DNA of 64,000 nucleotides from Glaciihabitans sp. (GTDB lineage: Bacteria > Actinomycetota > Actinomycetes > Actinomycetales > Microbacteriaceae): assembly GCA_025463785.1 (NCBI GenBank), contig JAODBD010000002.1, positions 1 through 64,000 of the forward strand, in the 5' to 3' direction. The position numbers were made by a program, and so were the translations under genes. How positions within the stretch are numbered: the stretch's first letter is position 1; every line of letters starts with the position of its first letter. The notes under the pieces were generated by a model. The model did not search any database. It saw only the letters and a program-made list of their open reading frames with translations, and was not told where the DNA came from. Positions 1-8,974 of this stretch are shown here, one piece after another.

Positions 1-2
1 CA

Positions 3-131
3 ACCGACGAAGCGCGAGCAGCCGAATACCCCGCCTGGCTGCATCACTACAATCACCACAGACCCCACACCGGCATCGGCGGACAAGTCCCCGCAGATCG
101 CGTTCACAACCTCACTGGGAACTACAGCTAG
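3..131 (+). mobile_element. 3' end of IS481-like transposase/integrase (truncated by window edge)
   Basis: Translation ...TDEARAAEYPAWLHHYNHHRPHTGIGGQVPADRVHNLTGNYS* has the YNxxRPHxGIGGxxPxxR C-terminal pattern of IS481/IS3-type DDE integrases. Confidence 0.8.
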
Positions 132-826
132 GTCGCGAGCGCCTGCAGAAACTCGCGCAGACCCACGACGCCGGTGAAGTGGTGGGTGGTCGCTCCGAGT
201 GCGGCAGCGGCATCCGTGTTGACGACCTTATTGTCGATAAAGATCATCTGGTCCATCCCGATGCCAAGTTCGGCGGCGACCTCGAGGTAGATGGCCGGTT
301 CCGGTTTGAGGGCACTCATCTCGGCGCTGAGGAAGACGCGCTCGAAGTACCGTCCCAGAGGGGAGAAACGAAGCGGGCTACCGAAGTCGAAGCCCGCGTT
401 CGACAGGATGGCGAGCCTGGTTCCGCCATCCCGGAGCTCGGAGACGAGTTGGAGCGTTCCAGGTTCGACGCTGATCCACCCGCGAAAATCGGCGACCCAG
501 AGGCGGTGAATATCCGAGGTGCTCCAGGCCGCACCCACGTCCGTGGCAACCCGCTGCCAGTAGGCGGTAACGTCGAGAGTTCCGCGATCAAGATCGTCGC
601 GATGTCGGTCGTAAGCAGCCCAGAACGACCGCGCGGTTTCATCGGTAGCACCGGCGGCAACTTCCCCGGCTGTGTCACGGGCAGCCCTAGCGGCAGCCCC
701 TTCGGCAACGCCAGCGGCAACTCCGGCGATCGTGAGCAGGGCGTCCCGATCGGCCGCAGTCGGGGTGAGTGAAATTACTTCGCCGTAATCGAAGACGACG
801 ACGCGACCAGGGATGTTCAGGGGCAC
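128..826 (-). CDS. HAD-superfamily hydrolase
   Basis: VVVFDYGEVISL, ILSNAGFD, KPEPAIYLEVAAELG, FIDNKVVNTDAAAALG motifs; GTG start proposed at 826. Confidence 0.8.
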   Translation of the reverse strand: MPLNIPGRVVVFDYGEVISLTPTAADRDALLTIAGVAAGVAEGAAARAARDTAGEVAAGATDETARSFWAAYDRHRDDLDRGTLDVTAYWQRVATDVGAAWSTSDIHRLWVADFRGWISVEPGTLQLVSELRDGGTRLAILSNAGFDFGSPLRFSPLGRYFERVFLSAEMSALKPEPAIYLEVAAELGIGMDQMIFIDNKVVNTDAAAALGATTHHFTGVVGLREFLQALAT

Positions 827-841
827 GAACTCCAAGCTACC

Positions 842-1729
842 GTGGAGAACATGAGCGAAGACGCCACTACGCGCACCACCGGCACCGGCCTCGGCACCGG
901 TTCCGCGGCGAGGTACATCCACTGGACCGCCGGCGATGCGGCCGCACACATTGCAGTGCCGTCCGAAGGTGACGACAAGTATTCGCGGGGAGTGCTCGGG
1001 GTCATCACCGGCAGCATCCAGTACCCCGGTGCAGCCGTGCTCGGGGTAGAGGCAGCGCTTCGCACCGGGCTCGGGATGGTGCGCTACTTCGGTCCCGAAC
1101 GCGCCGGTGATCTCGTATTGGCGAGACGACCGGAGGTGGTCTTGGGCAACGGCCGAGTTCAGGCGTGGCTAATCGGGTCGGGAATGGATGCAAACGCCGG
1201 TGGCGGCGACTCCGCGGAGGCGATGCGCGATGCAGTTGCGCAGTCCGTTCCGGTCATCCTGGACGGCGGAGCGTTCGACCTCGTCACGTCAGTTACGGGG
1301 CCGACGATAATTACGCCTCACTTCCGAGAACTCGCTCGTGTCGTCGGCGGCGATGCGGCCGACATCGCCAGAGACCCTGGTCGCGCCGCAGCAAAAGCGG
1401 CAAAATCGCTCGGCGTCACGGTTCTGCTGAAGGGGTACACGACCTACATCGCCGCCCCGGACGGCACCTACCTGTCAACCAAGGTCGCGCCAACGTGGCT
1501 CGCCACGGCGGGCGCGGGCGACGCACTTGGCGGGATCCTCGGGGCGCTGGTCGCCACTCACGCGGATCAGCTTGCTGCAGATCAGGGGATGCTTGCGCGG
1601 TTGGGCGCCACGGCATCCGTGATTCACGGTCTTGCCGCGGAGCGGGCATCAGCGGGAGGTCCGCTGACCGTACTCGACCTGGCGGCGGCGATCCCCGCGG
1701 TAATTGCCGAACTCCTCGCGCAGATGTGA
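842..1729 (+). CDS. nnrD: ADP-dependent NAD(P)H-hydrate dehydratase (YjeF C-terminal/carbohydrate kinase-like)
   Basis: KYSRGVLGVITGS, TPHFRELARV, TAGAGDALGGILGAL motifs. Confidence 0.85.
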   Translation: MENMSEDATTRTTGTGLGTGSAARYIHWTAGDAAAHIAVPSEGDDKYSRGVLGVITGSIQYPGAAVLGVEAALRTGLGMVRYFGPERAGDLVLARRPEVVLGNGRVQAWLIGSGMDANAGGGDSAEAMRDAVAQSVPVILDGGAFDLVTSVTGPTIITPHFRELARVVGGDAADIARDPGRAAAKAAKSLGVTVLLKGYTTYIAAPDGTYLSTKVAPTWLATAGAGDALGGILGALVATHADQLAADQGMLARLGATASVIHGLAAERASAGGPLTVLDLAAAIPAVIAELLAQM

Positions 1730-1765
1730 ACCGATCACTCCGCGTGCCCGGATACGCTAAAGCGC

Positions 1766-3094
1766 ATGGTCTCAGCCCCGCCCCCGCGTCGGCGGGCAAT
1801 CGGCGCGGGCATCGCGGGCAGCCCCACAGCGCTCTGGGCGGCATTCATTCTGACCCACCTGTGGCTGGGATTCTTGAATCTGACCGCGCAGGGCCTGCCG
1901 CTTGGCGACGTGACACTCCAGTACCAGAAGTGGGCCCAACAGGCCGACTACGCCACCTACTACGTGGGCATCGATAGCGCGTGGGTGTATCCGATCGTCG
2001 CGCTGATTCCCATAGTGGCGGCGGGAACATTCGGGTTTGCGAACTACGCGGGTGGGTGGTTGTCACTCGTTTTCATCCTCGATCTCGTGGCGTTCGGCGC
2101 CATGGTCGGCTGGAGAAGGGGAGCGGGACGCGGAAGCGCGGTGGGCTGGTGGTGGATCGCCTTTCTGCTGCTGCTTGGCCCGATCTCACTGGGCCGCATT
2201 GACTCGATCACCATTCCTATCGCGATTGTCGCCGTGCTGTTTCTGGCCAGCCGTCCCCGCGTCGCCGGGGTGCTCCTCGCTCTGGCAACCTGGATCAAGG
2301 TGTGGCCCGCAGCACTCATCGCAGCCATTCTCATCGCGAGCAAGGCCCGCGCGCGAGTGCTCGGGATGTCGATTGTGACCAGCGTTGCCGTGATCGCAAT
2401 CGCGTTGGTCCTGGGCAGCGGAGCAAACGTATTCAGCTTCATAACGCAGCAAACCGGACGCGCACTACAGGTGGAAGCGCCCATCAGCTCAGTGTGGATG
2501 TGGCTCGCATTTGCGAGGGTACCGGGCGCATTCGTCTATTACGACGCTGGCATCAACACCTTCCAGGTGGCAGGCCCCGGGACGGATGTCGCTGCCGCAG
2601 TGATGACGCCGGTGCTCGGCCTCGTCGTCGTCCTCATCGCGGGGCTCGGCATCCGCGCAACGCGTCGAGGTGCGCCCGTGACCGAGCTTCTTGCGCCACT
2701 GGCACTCGCGTTTGTTACCGCCCTCATCGCGTTCAACAAGGTGGGCTCGCCGCAATACATCACGTGGTTTGCTGTTCCGGTCATCCTCGGGCTTGCGACA
2801 AATGCGACCGGTCACGGTCGTTCGTTTCGTGTTCCCGCGATGGGGGCGCTGCTCATTGCCGCGCTCACGCAATACATCTACCCGTACCTCTACCAAAATC
2901 TTCTTGGCCTCCAACCGACCATGCTCATCGCACTGTCGGTACGAAACGCGCTCGTCGTCGGCCTCATGATCTGGTCGATTGGGCTGGTGTGGGGGTTGTC
3001 CAAACCGTTTGTCGACTACGAGCAACTGGATGCGGCGGAGCACTGGCTGCCCACCGTCTGGCCGTTCGGCGGTCGTGCGACTACCGTCGACTGA
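1766..3094 (+). CDS. Polytopic membrane protein, GT87/DUF2029-like (putative mannosyltransferase)
   Basis: Multiple TM segments, LALATWIKVWPAALI motif typical of GT87/DUF2029. Confidence 0.6.
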   Translation: MVSAPPPRRRAIGAGIAGSPTALWAAFILTHLWLGFLNLTAQGLPLGDVTLQYQKWAQQADYATYYVGIDSAWVYPIVALIPIVAAGTFGFANYAGGWLSLVFILDLVAFGAMVGWRRGAGRGSAVGWWWIAFLLLLGPISLGRIDSITIPIAIVAVLFLASRPRVAGVLLALATWIKVWPAALIAAILIASKARARVLGMSIVTSVAVIAIALVLGSGANVFSFITQQTGRALQVEAPISSVWMWLAFARVPGAFVYYDAGINTFQVAGPGTDVAAAVMTPVLGLVVVLIAGLGIRATRRGAPVTELLAPLALAFVTALIAFNKVGSPQYITWFAVPVILGLATNATGHGRSFRVPAMGALLIAALTQYIYPYLYQNLLGLQPTMLIALSVRNALVVGLMIWSIGLVWGLSKPFVDYEQLDAAEHWLPTVWPFGGRATTVD

Positions 3095-3130
3095 GAGGCA
3101 GTTTTCGTCGCAAGACCCCAGGGAGATTCG

Positions 3131-3442
3131 ATGCTCGTAGCGTTTTCGGTGAGTCCAAGCGGCGGGTCGGATGAGTCCGGGTCTGTCCATGACGCTGTGG
3201 CCGCCGCCGTGAAGATTGTTCGCGAGTCGGGGCTGCCCAACCAGACGGATTCGATGTTTACGACTATCGAAGGGGAGTGGGACGAAGTCTTTGCTGTAGT
3301 CAAGCGCGCGACCGAAGCGGTGGGAGCCTTCGGGCCGCGAGTTTCCCTTGTTCTGAAGGCGGACATCCGACCCGGGCACACGGGCGAATTGACCGGCAAG
3401 GTGGAGCGGCTCGAAAAGGCGCTCGTCGAGGGCACGCGGTAA
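3131..3442 (+). CDS. Thiamine-binding protein (MTH1187/YkoF-like family)
   Basis: ~100 aa; MLVAFSVSPSG...VHDAVAAAVKIVRESGLPNQTDSMFTTIEGEWDEVF...VSLVLKADIRPG. Confidence 0.75.
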   Translation: MLVAFSVSPSGGSDESGSVHDAVAAAVKIVRESGLPNQTDSMFTTIEGEWDEVFAVVKRATEAVGAFGPRVSLVLKADIRPGHTGELTGKVERLEKALVEGTR

Positions 3443-3502
3443 ACTGGAGGTCCGAGCGCTCGACGGCGAGCCGACATCTCTAGTGAATGGTTCGCCCCGC
3501 GC

Positions 3503-4795
3503 ATGTCTTCTGCTGTATCCGCACCCGTTTTGGCACCCTCCCACGGACTGAGCCGCGCGCAGGTCCGTCTCGCGCTTCTTGCGCTTGCGCTGGGCGGGTT
3601 TGCCATCGGGTGTACCGAGTTTGTTGCGATGGGGCTCCTGCCGAATATCGCGAGTGAGCTTCTTCCGGGGCTATACGCGTCATCCTCGGCCAGTGCCAAC
3701 GCACAGGCCGGACTACTGGTCTCGGCCTATGCGGCCGGGGTCGTCGTTGGCGCTCCGACTATTGCTGCGCTCGCAGCACGCTTTCCACGGAAGACGCTAC
3801 TTCTCTGGCTGCTGGTCGGCTTCATCGTGTGCACGGCCGCATCGGCCGTACTCCCCAGTTTCGGTCTTGTGCTCGCTGCCCGTTTTCTCGCGGGCCTGCC
3901 GCACGGCGCATATTTCGGGGTGGCAGCGTTGGTTGCAGCATCCCTCATGGGTCCAGGCAACCGCGGAAAGGGCATAGCGCTGGTGCTCGGCGGGCTCACC
4001 GTTGCCAACGTCGTCGGCGTGCCCGCAATTACACTTCTCGGGCAGGCCGCGGGTTGGCGCATCGCCTACCTGGCGGTTGCAACGCTGTTCGCGCTGACCT
4101 TCGTCGCAGTCTGGTTTGTGGTGCCGAAGCAGCCAGGGGATCCGAAGGCAACGATTCGACGCGAGCTCTCCGTTTTTCGCCGCCCGCAGGTGTGGTTCGC
4201 CCTCGGCATCGGAGCGATCGGGTTCGGCGGCTTCTTCGCCGTCTACACGTACGTTGCTCCGCTGGTTACCACGGTGACCGGGCTGAGCTCGAGCTTCGTC
4301 CCCATCGCCCTCATCGCAGCGGGTCTCGGCATGACCGTCGGAAACTTTGTCGGCGGCCACGTCGCCGATCTCAACCTGATTCGCGGCCTCTTCGTGTTCT
4401 TCGGCGTCTTCGCTGTTGCGCTCACAGGGCTCGCGCTTACAGCACAGAACGTCGTGGGGCTTCTGGTGTTTCTTTTCCTGGTCGGGGCTGCGGCATCCGC
4501 TCTGTCCCCGGCGATTCAAACCAGGCTCATGGATGTTGCCGGCGACAGCCAGACGCTGGCCGCAGCGGTCAACCACGCGTCGCTCAACCTGGGCAATAGC
4601 CTCGGAGCGGCGATCGGCGGTGTGGTCGTGGCAGCAGGCTTCGGTTACGTCTCGGCGATCTGGGTAGGACTCGTTCTCGCGGCGCTCGGCATACTCATTG
4701 CGATCGTCAGCGTCACGGTCGAGCGCCGCACGCTACATCGGGCCGGGGGCCTCAGTCTGCAGCAGGATGCCGTCCTGGATCGCGCGCTTTCGTAG
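3503..4795 (+). CDS. MFS transporter (AraJ-like efflux)
   Basis: 12-TM pattern, FAIGCTEFVAMGLLPNIA, LAGLPHGAYFGVAAL. Confidence 0.85.
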   Translation: MSSAVSAPVLAPSHGLSRAQVRLALLALALGGFAIGCTEFVAMGLLPNIASELLPGLYASSSASANAQAGLLVSAYAAGVVVGAPTIAALAARFPRKTLLLWLLVGFIVCTAASAVLPSFGLVLAARFLAGLPHGAYFGVAALVAASLMGPGNRGKGIALVLGGLTVANVVGVPAITLLGQAAGWRIAYLAVATLFALTFVAVWFVVPKQPGDPKATIRRELSVFRRPQVWFALGIGAIGFGGFFAVYTYVAPLVTTVTGLSSSFVPIALIAAGLGMTVGNFVGGHVADLNLIRGLFVFFGVFAVALTGLALTAQNVVGLLVFLFLVGAAASALSPAIQTRLMDVAGDSQTLAAAVNHASLNLGNSLGAAIGGVVVAAGFGYVSAIWVGLVLAALGILIAIVSVTVERRTLHRAGGLSLQQDAVLDRALS

Positions 4796-5404
4796 CGCAA
4801 CCTTGGTGCCGACGTCGATTCCCGCGACGCGATACTTTTCGCGGATGCGCTTGAGATAGCTTTTCGCCGTCTCTTCCGAGATCCCGAGCTGGAATGCGAC
4901 GGCCTTGACCGGCTCGCCACCGCCATAGAGTGCCATGACGCGGCGCTCCTGTGCGCTCAGCTTCGGCGCACCGCCGACCTCGCCCGAGTTGAGTGCGAGG
5001 TCGAGTTCGGCCGACACGAACGACTCGCCAACGGACGCCGCACGGATTGCCTCCACGATCATCCCCGCGTCCTCGCTCTTGACGAGGTAACCGAGAGCCC
5101 CGGCGGCGAGCGCCTCGCGCACGACGTTGGGTTCGGAGTATGTGCTCATCAGCACAACGCGCACACCGGTCGTCTTCAGGGTCGAGATCTTCAGCGACAC
5201 CGGGATGTTGTCTTTGAGGTCGAGGTCGAGAAGCACCACGTCAACCGGAAACTCGGGATGCGTCAGCAACTCCGGCCAGGATGCCACGGCGGCCACCATG
5301 TTGATGTCGCTCGCGGCGTTGCGAATCCACTCGGTGAGCGCACCGAGCAACATTCTGTGGTCATCCACGATAGCGAGACGGATGCGGTTTTCAGCTGGGG
5401 TCAC
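4733..5404 (-). CDS. Response regulator, REC + atypical LuxR-like HTH (RR1)
   Basis: IVDDHRMLL, VVLLDLDL, GYLVK receiver residues; C-terminal SEETAKSYLKRIREKYRVAGIDVGTKVALRKRA. Confidence 0.85.
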   Translation of the reverse strand: MTPAENRIRLAIVDDHRMLLGALTEWIRNAASDINMVAAVASWPELLTHPEFPVDVVLLDLDLKDNIPVSLKISTLKTTGVRVVLMSTYSEPNVVREALAAGALGYLVKSEDAGMIVEAIRAASVGESFVSAELDLALNSGEVGGAPKLSAQERRVMALYGGGEPVKAVAFQLGISEETAKSYLKRIREKYRVAGIDVGTKVALRKRAIQDGILLQTEAPGPM

Positions 5405-5497
5405 GGTGGAACCTCTTTGTCTTCTGCGGTTTAACTGTCACTACTGTGAAGTGGGCCTGTGGCGAATCGGTAAATTCGGTGGCGGATCGTCGGCGCA

Positions 5498-6760
5498 TCA
5501 TTGGTCCGCCGGGTTGTCTACGATGCATTCGATGTCAACGCGCAGGCTGGAGTGCTCAGTTGAGTCACTGTATCGCCCCACCCTCGACATGGAAGCGAAA
5601 ATGGCTGGGTCGACCCGGTTGCGCGGGATATCCGTGGTCGTAATCACGATCGGAATGGTGATCTGATTGTTCGCCAGGCGCTCGATTGACGTTCCCGTCG
5701 ACGCAACGGGCCCGAGCGTGAGTTGAACGGTTCTCGTCGCTGCCTGCTTCATCGTGTCGCTCATCAGCAACCACACCGCGGAGAGCAGACCGTCGCGCTG
5801 GCTGGAGTCGAGAAGACCCGCGAGGTTGCCCTTGTCGGTGAGTGTGACGGCCTTGCCCAGCATCTCGGATTCTGAGACGGCGTGATACAGCCACGTCTCG
5901 CGGCGACCCTCGATGAGATGGAGTCGAAGCTCTGTTGCGAGGGATGCCGCGACCGATGCCGTCTTCGGGTCGAGTTTCAGGGCGGTGCGGCCGGTTGCCA
6001 CGGACTCCAGCAGGTCTTCTGCTGCGAGGTCGAGTCGCGCAAGTTCCTCAGACGCGAGCATGCCGACGGCGAACCTCGGTGCCGAGACCGTGCTTTGGAC
6101 GAGTACGCGGTCGAGTTCCTGTTGCACCATGCGCCGAAACCCGCGAACGACAAAGACGCCGAGGACTGCAGGCAGCACAGCAAGCGAGATTGTGGTCAGC
6201 TGAGTCGGAATCGTCGCGGCGGTGAGCGGTGTGTTGACGATGATGGCGGCCACGAAGGCGAGTCCAAGTGCGAAAGCAGCACCCAGAACTTCGCGACCCC
6301 CGCGAAGCGTGACGACGATCATGAGCCCGAAACCGGCAGAGACGGATGCCGTCGCGTACTCGCCGATGTTGTGGTTGGGCCAGATAGCGATGAAGTCAAG
6401 AGCGACGGCACCGGCGAGTGCAACCAGATAGACCGCAAAGAGCCAGAGTGGCAAACGGTCGCCCAGAACCGACATCGTGATCAGGGCCGAAACGAAGGCG
6501 ATGACATAGATTGCCCAGGCGCCGATCACGGGGGCCTGATCCTGGTACGCGCCCCAGTGCGAGATGAACAGGCTGATGCCGTACAGCGCCTGGATGGCGC
6601 TCAGAACGCCAGCGCCGACACCGAGGTAGCTGGTACCGAGCGTCGCACCACGGGCGCTCGCCTGACGGAGCGCCTTGGCAACTCCGGGAGGACCGCCCTT
6701 GCCACGCCGTCCAAGGATGACGCCGAGCGTGTTCTCCTCCGGTCGCATGAAACTGGTCAT
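5498..6760 (-). CDS. Membrane protein with cytoplasmic helical domain; kinase-like layout without ATPase motifs
   Basis: N-terminal TM segments followed by soluble domain; start codon overlaps HK stop (ATGA). Confidence 0.6.
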   Translation of the reverse strand: MTSFMRPEENTLGVILGRRGKGGPPGVAKALRQASARGATLGTSYLGVGAGVLSAIQALYGISLFISHWGAYQDQAPVIGAWAIYVIAFVSALITMSVLGDRLPLWLFAVYLVALAGAVALDFIAIWPNHNIGEYATASVSAGFGLMIVVTLRGGREVLGAAFALGLAFVAAIIVNTPLTAATIPTQLTTISLAVLPAVLGVFVVRGFRRMVQQELDRVLVQSTVSAPRFAVGMLASEELARLDLAAEDLLESVATGRTALKLDPKTASVAASLATELRLHLIEGRRETWLYHAVSESEMLGKAVTLTDKGNLAGLLDSSQRDGLLSAVWLLMSDTMKQAATRTVQLTLGPVASTGTSIERLANNQITIPIVITTTDIPRNRVDPAIFASMSRVGRYSDSTEHSSLRVDIECIVDNPADQ

Positions 6761-7932
6761 CGCGGCACCTCCAGCACAACGGTCGTGCCGGAACCGGGGC
6801 TGGAGAAAAGACGCGCGTTGCCGCCGACCTCGCGAAGCCGACCGATTACTGACTCTTTGAAGCCCAGCTTGTCCTCATCGATACCTTCGAGATCGAAGCC
6901 CACACCGGAGTCGGTGACCATGGCGCGAACCGTGGTGGCGTCATCCGTGATGGTGACGTGCGCTTGCGTGACGCCGGAATGCCTGCGGACGTTCTCGAGA
7001 CACTCTGCAAGCGAAAGCAGGAAGGCGTCGAGAACATCACTGGGCAGAAGGACCTGACCTGTTCCGTGCCAGCTGACCTCGAGCCCCATTCGGCCAAAGC
7101 GCTGCTTGACCGATTCGAGTGTCGTTCCGAGCGGTGTCTCCTCAACCGGTGTCAGGTTGTACGGGCCGGATGACTGGGGTGTTGGCGTTGCCCCCAGGCG
7201 CAACTGGCGCAACAGTCGGGCATCCTCCGATGCCTGTTGGCGCAGCGCTTCAGGCGCAACGCCGACGCCGGAGTGTGCAAGGAGTGTGAGCGTCGCGAGA
7301 ACGGTGTCGTGCAGCAGTCGGGCGCCCTGACGGCGTTGCGCCTCGGTTTCGCTGGCCTGGCGTTCGGCCCTGTGCGCTTTTCCGATGCTGTAGATCCGCC
7401 GGGCGGCACGCGGCACGCTCGCGCTCAGCCAGTAGCCGAGAACAGCCGTCAGAACCCAGCCGAGGATGACGGAGAGCGCAGTTGGCGAAAGGCCGCCGTC
7501 GCTCATGTCTGCGAACTGGATCAGGACTGTGCTGGCGACGGCGCCGAGGGTGAGCAACAGGATGCGCGGAACACTCGACACGAGAACGAGCGCGAAACAC
7601 GCCATCCCGGCCGCAGCAAGTGGCGTGAGCGCCTCGGCCAGCCCCGGTGTCGGCGGCATGGAGAACGGGATGCGTGCGACCAGCAGAGCGCCCACGCCGG
7701 CCAGCATTCCGAGCGAAGCCCAAATGACGGCGAGGCTGCGAGCGACCATGATGTGGCTGAAGGCCAGAACGGCCAGCAGAGGGAGCGTTTCGAGGTAGGT
7801 CGACAGCGGAACAACACCGGGCACACTGAGGCTGACCAGCGCGACAATGGTCCCAGCGAGGCCGAGAAATCGCGCTGTGCGCTGAAGGAGGCGGTCCCGC
7901 TCCTTGGCGATGAGTTCCATATCGAGAGACAT
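6757..7932 (-). CDS. Membrane sensor histidine kinase
   Basis: H-box ARLLHDTVLATLTLLA; N-box LAECLENVRRHSG; G1 DSGVGFD; G2 SSPGSGTTVVLEV. Confidence 0.85.
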   Translation of the reverse strand: MSLDMELIAKERDRLLQRTARFLGLAGTIVALVSLSVPGVVPLSTYLETLPLLAVLAFSHIMVARSLAVIWASLGMLAGVGALLVARIPFSMPPTPGLAEALTPLAAAGMACFALVLVSSVPRILLLTLGAVASTVLIQFADMSDGGLSPTALSVILGWVLTAVLGYWLSASVPRAARRIYSIGKAHRAERQASETEAQRRQGARLLHDTVLATLTLLAHSGVGVAPEALRQQASEDARLLRQLRLGATPTPQSSGPYNLTPVEETPLGTTLESVKQRFGRMGLEVSWHGTGQVLLPSDVLDAFLLSLAECLENVRRHSGVTQAHVTITDDATTVRAMVTDSGVGFDLEGIDEDKLGFKESVIGRLREVGGNARLFSSPGSGTTVVLEVPR

Positions 7933-8167
7933 GCTCGCAGATTGCCACCATAAATGGGGGTGCCACACCGGTCGAATGGGGGTCAAAAATGCCGATAATA
8001 TCGGGTGAGTAACAGAGGGGCGCGTCGCATCTAATGCGCTGCCACAGAAATAAAGCCGCAAAAGCGCCCTAGGGCAGATGCGGATCGGCGTTTCACCCGA
8101 ATGAACGACGCCGGGCCTGGCACTCGAATCTGATTCGAGGGCCGCGCTAGACCGGGGGGTTAGCAAC

Positions 8168-8193
8168 GGGGTCGCTGCACCGACAGCGACCCC
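8168..8193 (-). terminator. 10-bp stem/6-nt loop hairpin downstream of RR2
   Basis: GGGGTCGCTG-CACCGA-CAGCGACCCC; no clear U tract. Confidence 0.5.
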
Positions 8194-8211
8194 CGCTTAA
8201 CCTCACGAACA

Positions 8212-8871
8212 TCACTCGGGTGTGAGCCATCCTTCACGAACGGCATGCCGTCGGAGCAGGATGCGAGTGCCGACATCCACGCCGATCTCACGGTATTTGC
8301 GTCGACCACGTTTGATGTACGACTTGACTGTTTCTTCAGTCGTCTGCATCTCGGTTGCGACTTCTTTGATTGATCGGCCGGCCGCATACAACACGAGCGC
8401 GCGCTGTTCCTGGCGCCCGAGCCCTGGGTCTGGAGTCGCCGCATACCCAGCAATTGCCTCGGCAAGCGGTGCCGACAGGTGCTGGGTGCTCGCCGCGGCC
8501 GAGCGGATGGCGGAGGCAAGTTCCGCAGCGGATTCGGTCTTCGGAACGAATCCCATGGCACCCGCCCGCATCGCGGCTGTCACCGAGGCCGAATCGGCGT
8601 GACGGCTCATCACAACGGCGGAGGTTCCAATCGTTCCGAGCGCACGAAGTTTGGTTCCGACGGGAATGCCGTCCTCAAGGTGGAGGTCGAGAACGACAAC
8701 ATCAACCGGAAACTCGGGATGCGCGATGAGCCCGGCCCAGCTCGTCTCGGTTGCGACGATGAGCATTCCGCTTGCGGGGTCGTGCAGGCGCGCGGCGAGT
8801 CCATCGAGTACAAGACGATGGTCATCAACGATCGCGACTCGGATTGGCGTCGGCACTTGCGACGGTCCCAT
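8212..8871 (-). CDS. Response regulator, REC + atypical LuxR-like HTH (RR2)
   Basis: VAIVDDHRLVLDGL, HPEFPVDVVVLDL, GFVPK; ETVKSYIKRGRRKYREIGVDVGTRILLRRHA. Confidence 0.85.
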   Translation of the reverse strand: MGPSQVPTPIRVAIVDDHRLVLDGLAARLHDPASGMLIVATETSWAGLIAHPEFPVDVVVLDLHLEDGIPVGTKLRALGTIGTSAVVMSRHADSASVTAAMRAGAMGFVPKTESAAELASAIRSAAASTQHLSAPLAEAIAGYAATPDPGLGRQEQRALVLYAAGRSIKEVATEMQTTEETVKSYIKRGRRKYREIGVDVGTRILLRRHAVREGWLTPE

Positions 8872-8974
8872 TGGTGCCCCCTGTCGCGCCCAGCATACCG
8901 AAGCTGATACAGACTCGTTTGTATACTGACGCCCCCCAATTCGGGAGTGGCCGCCCATGACCGCTAACCCGAAT

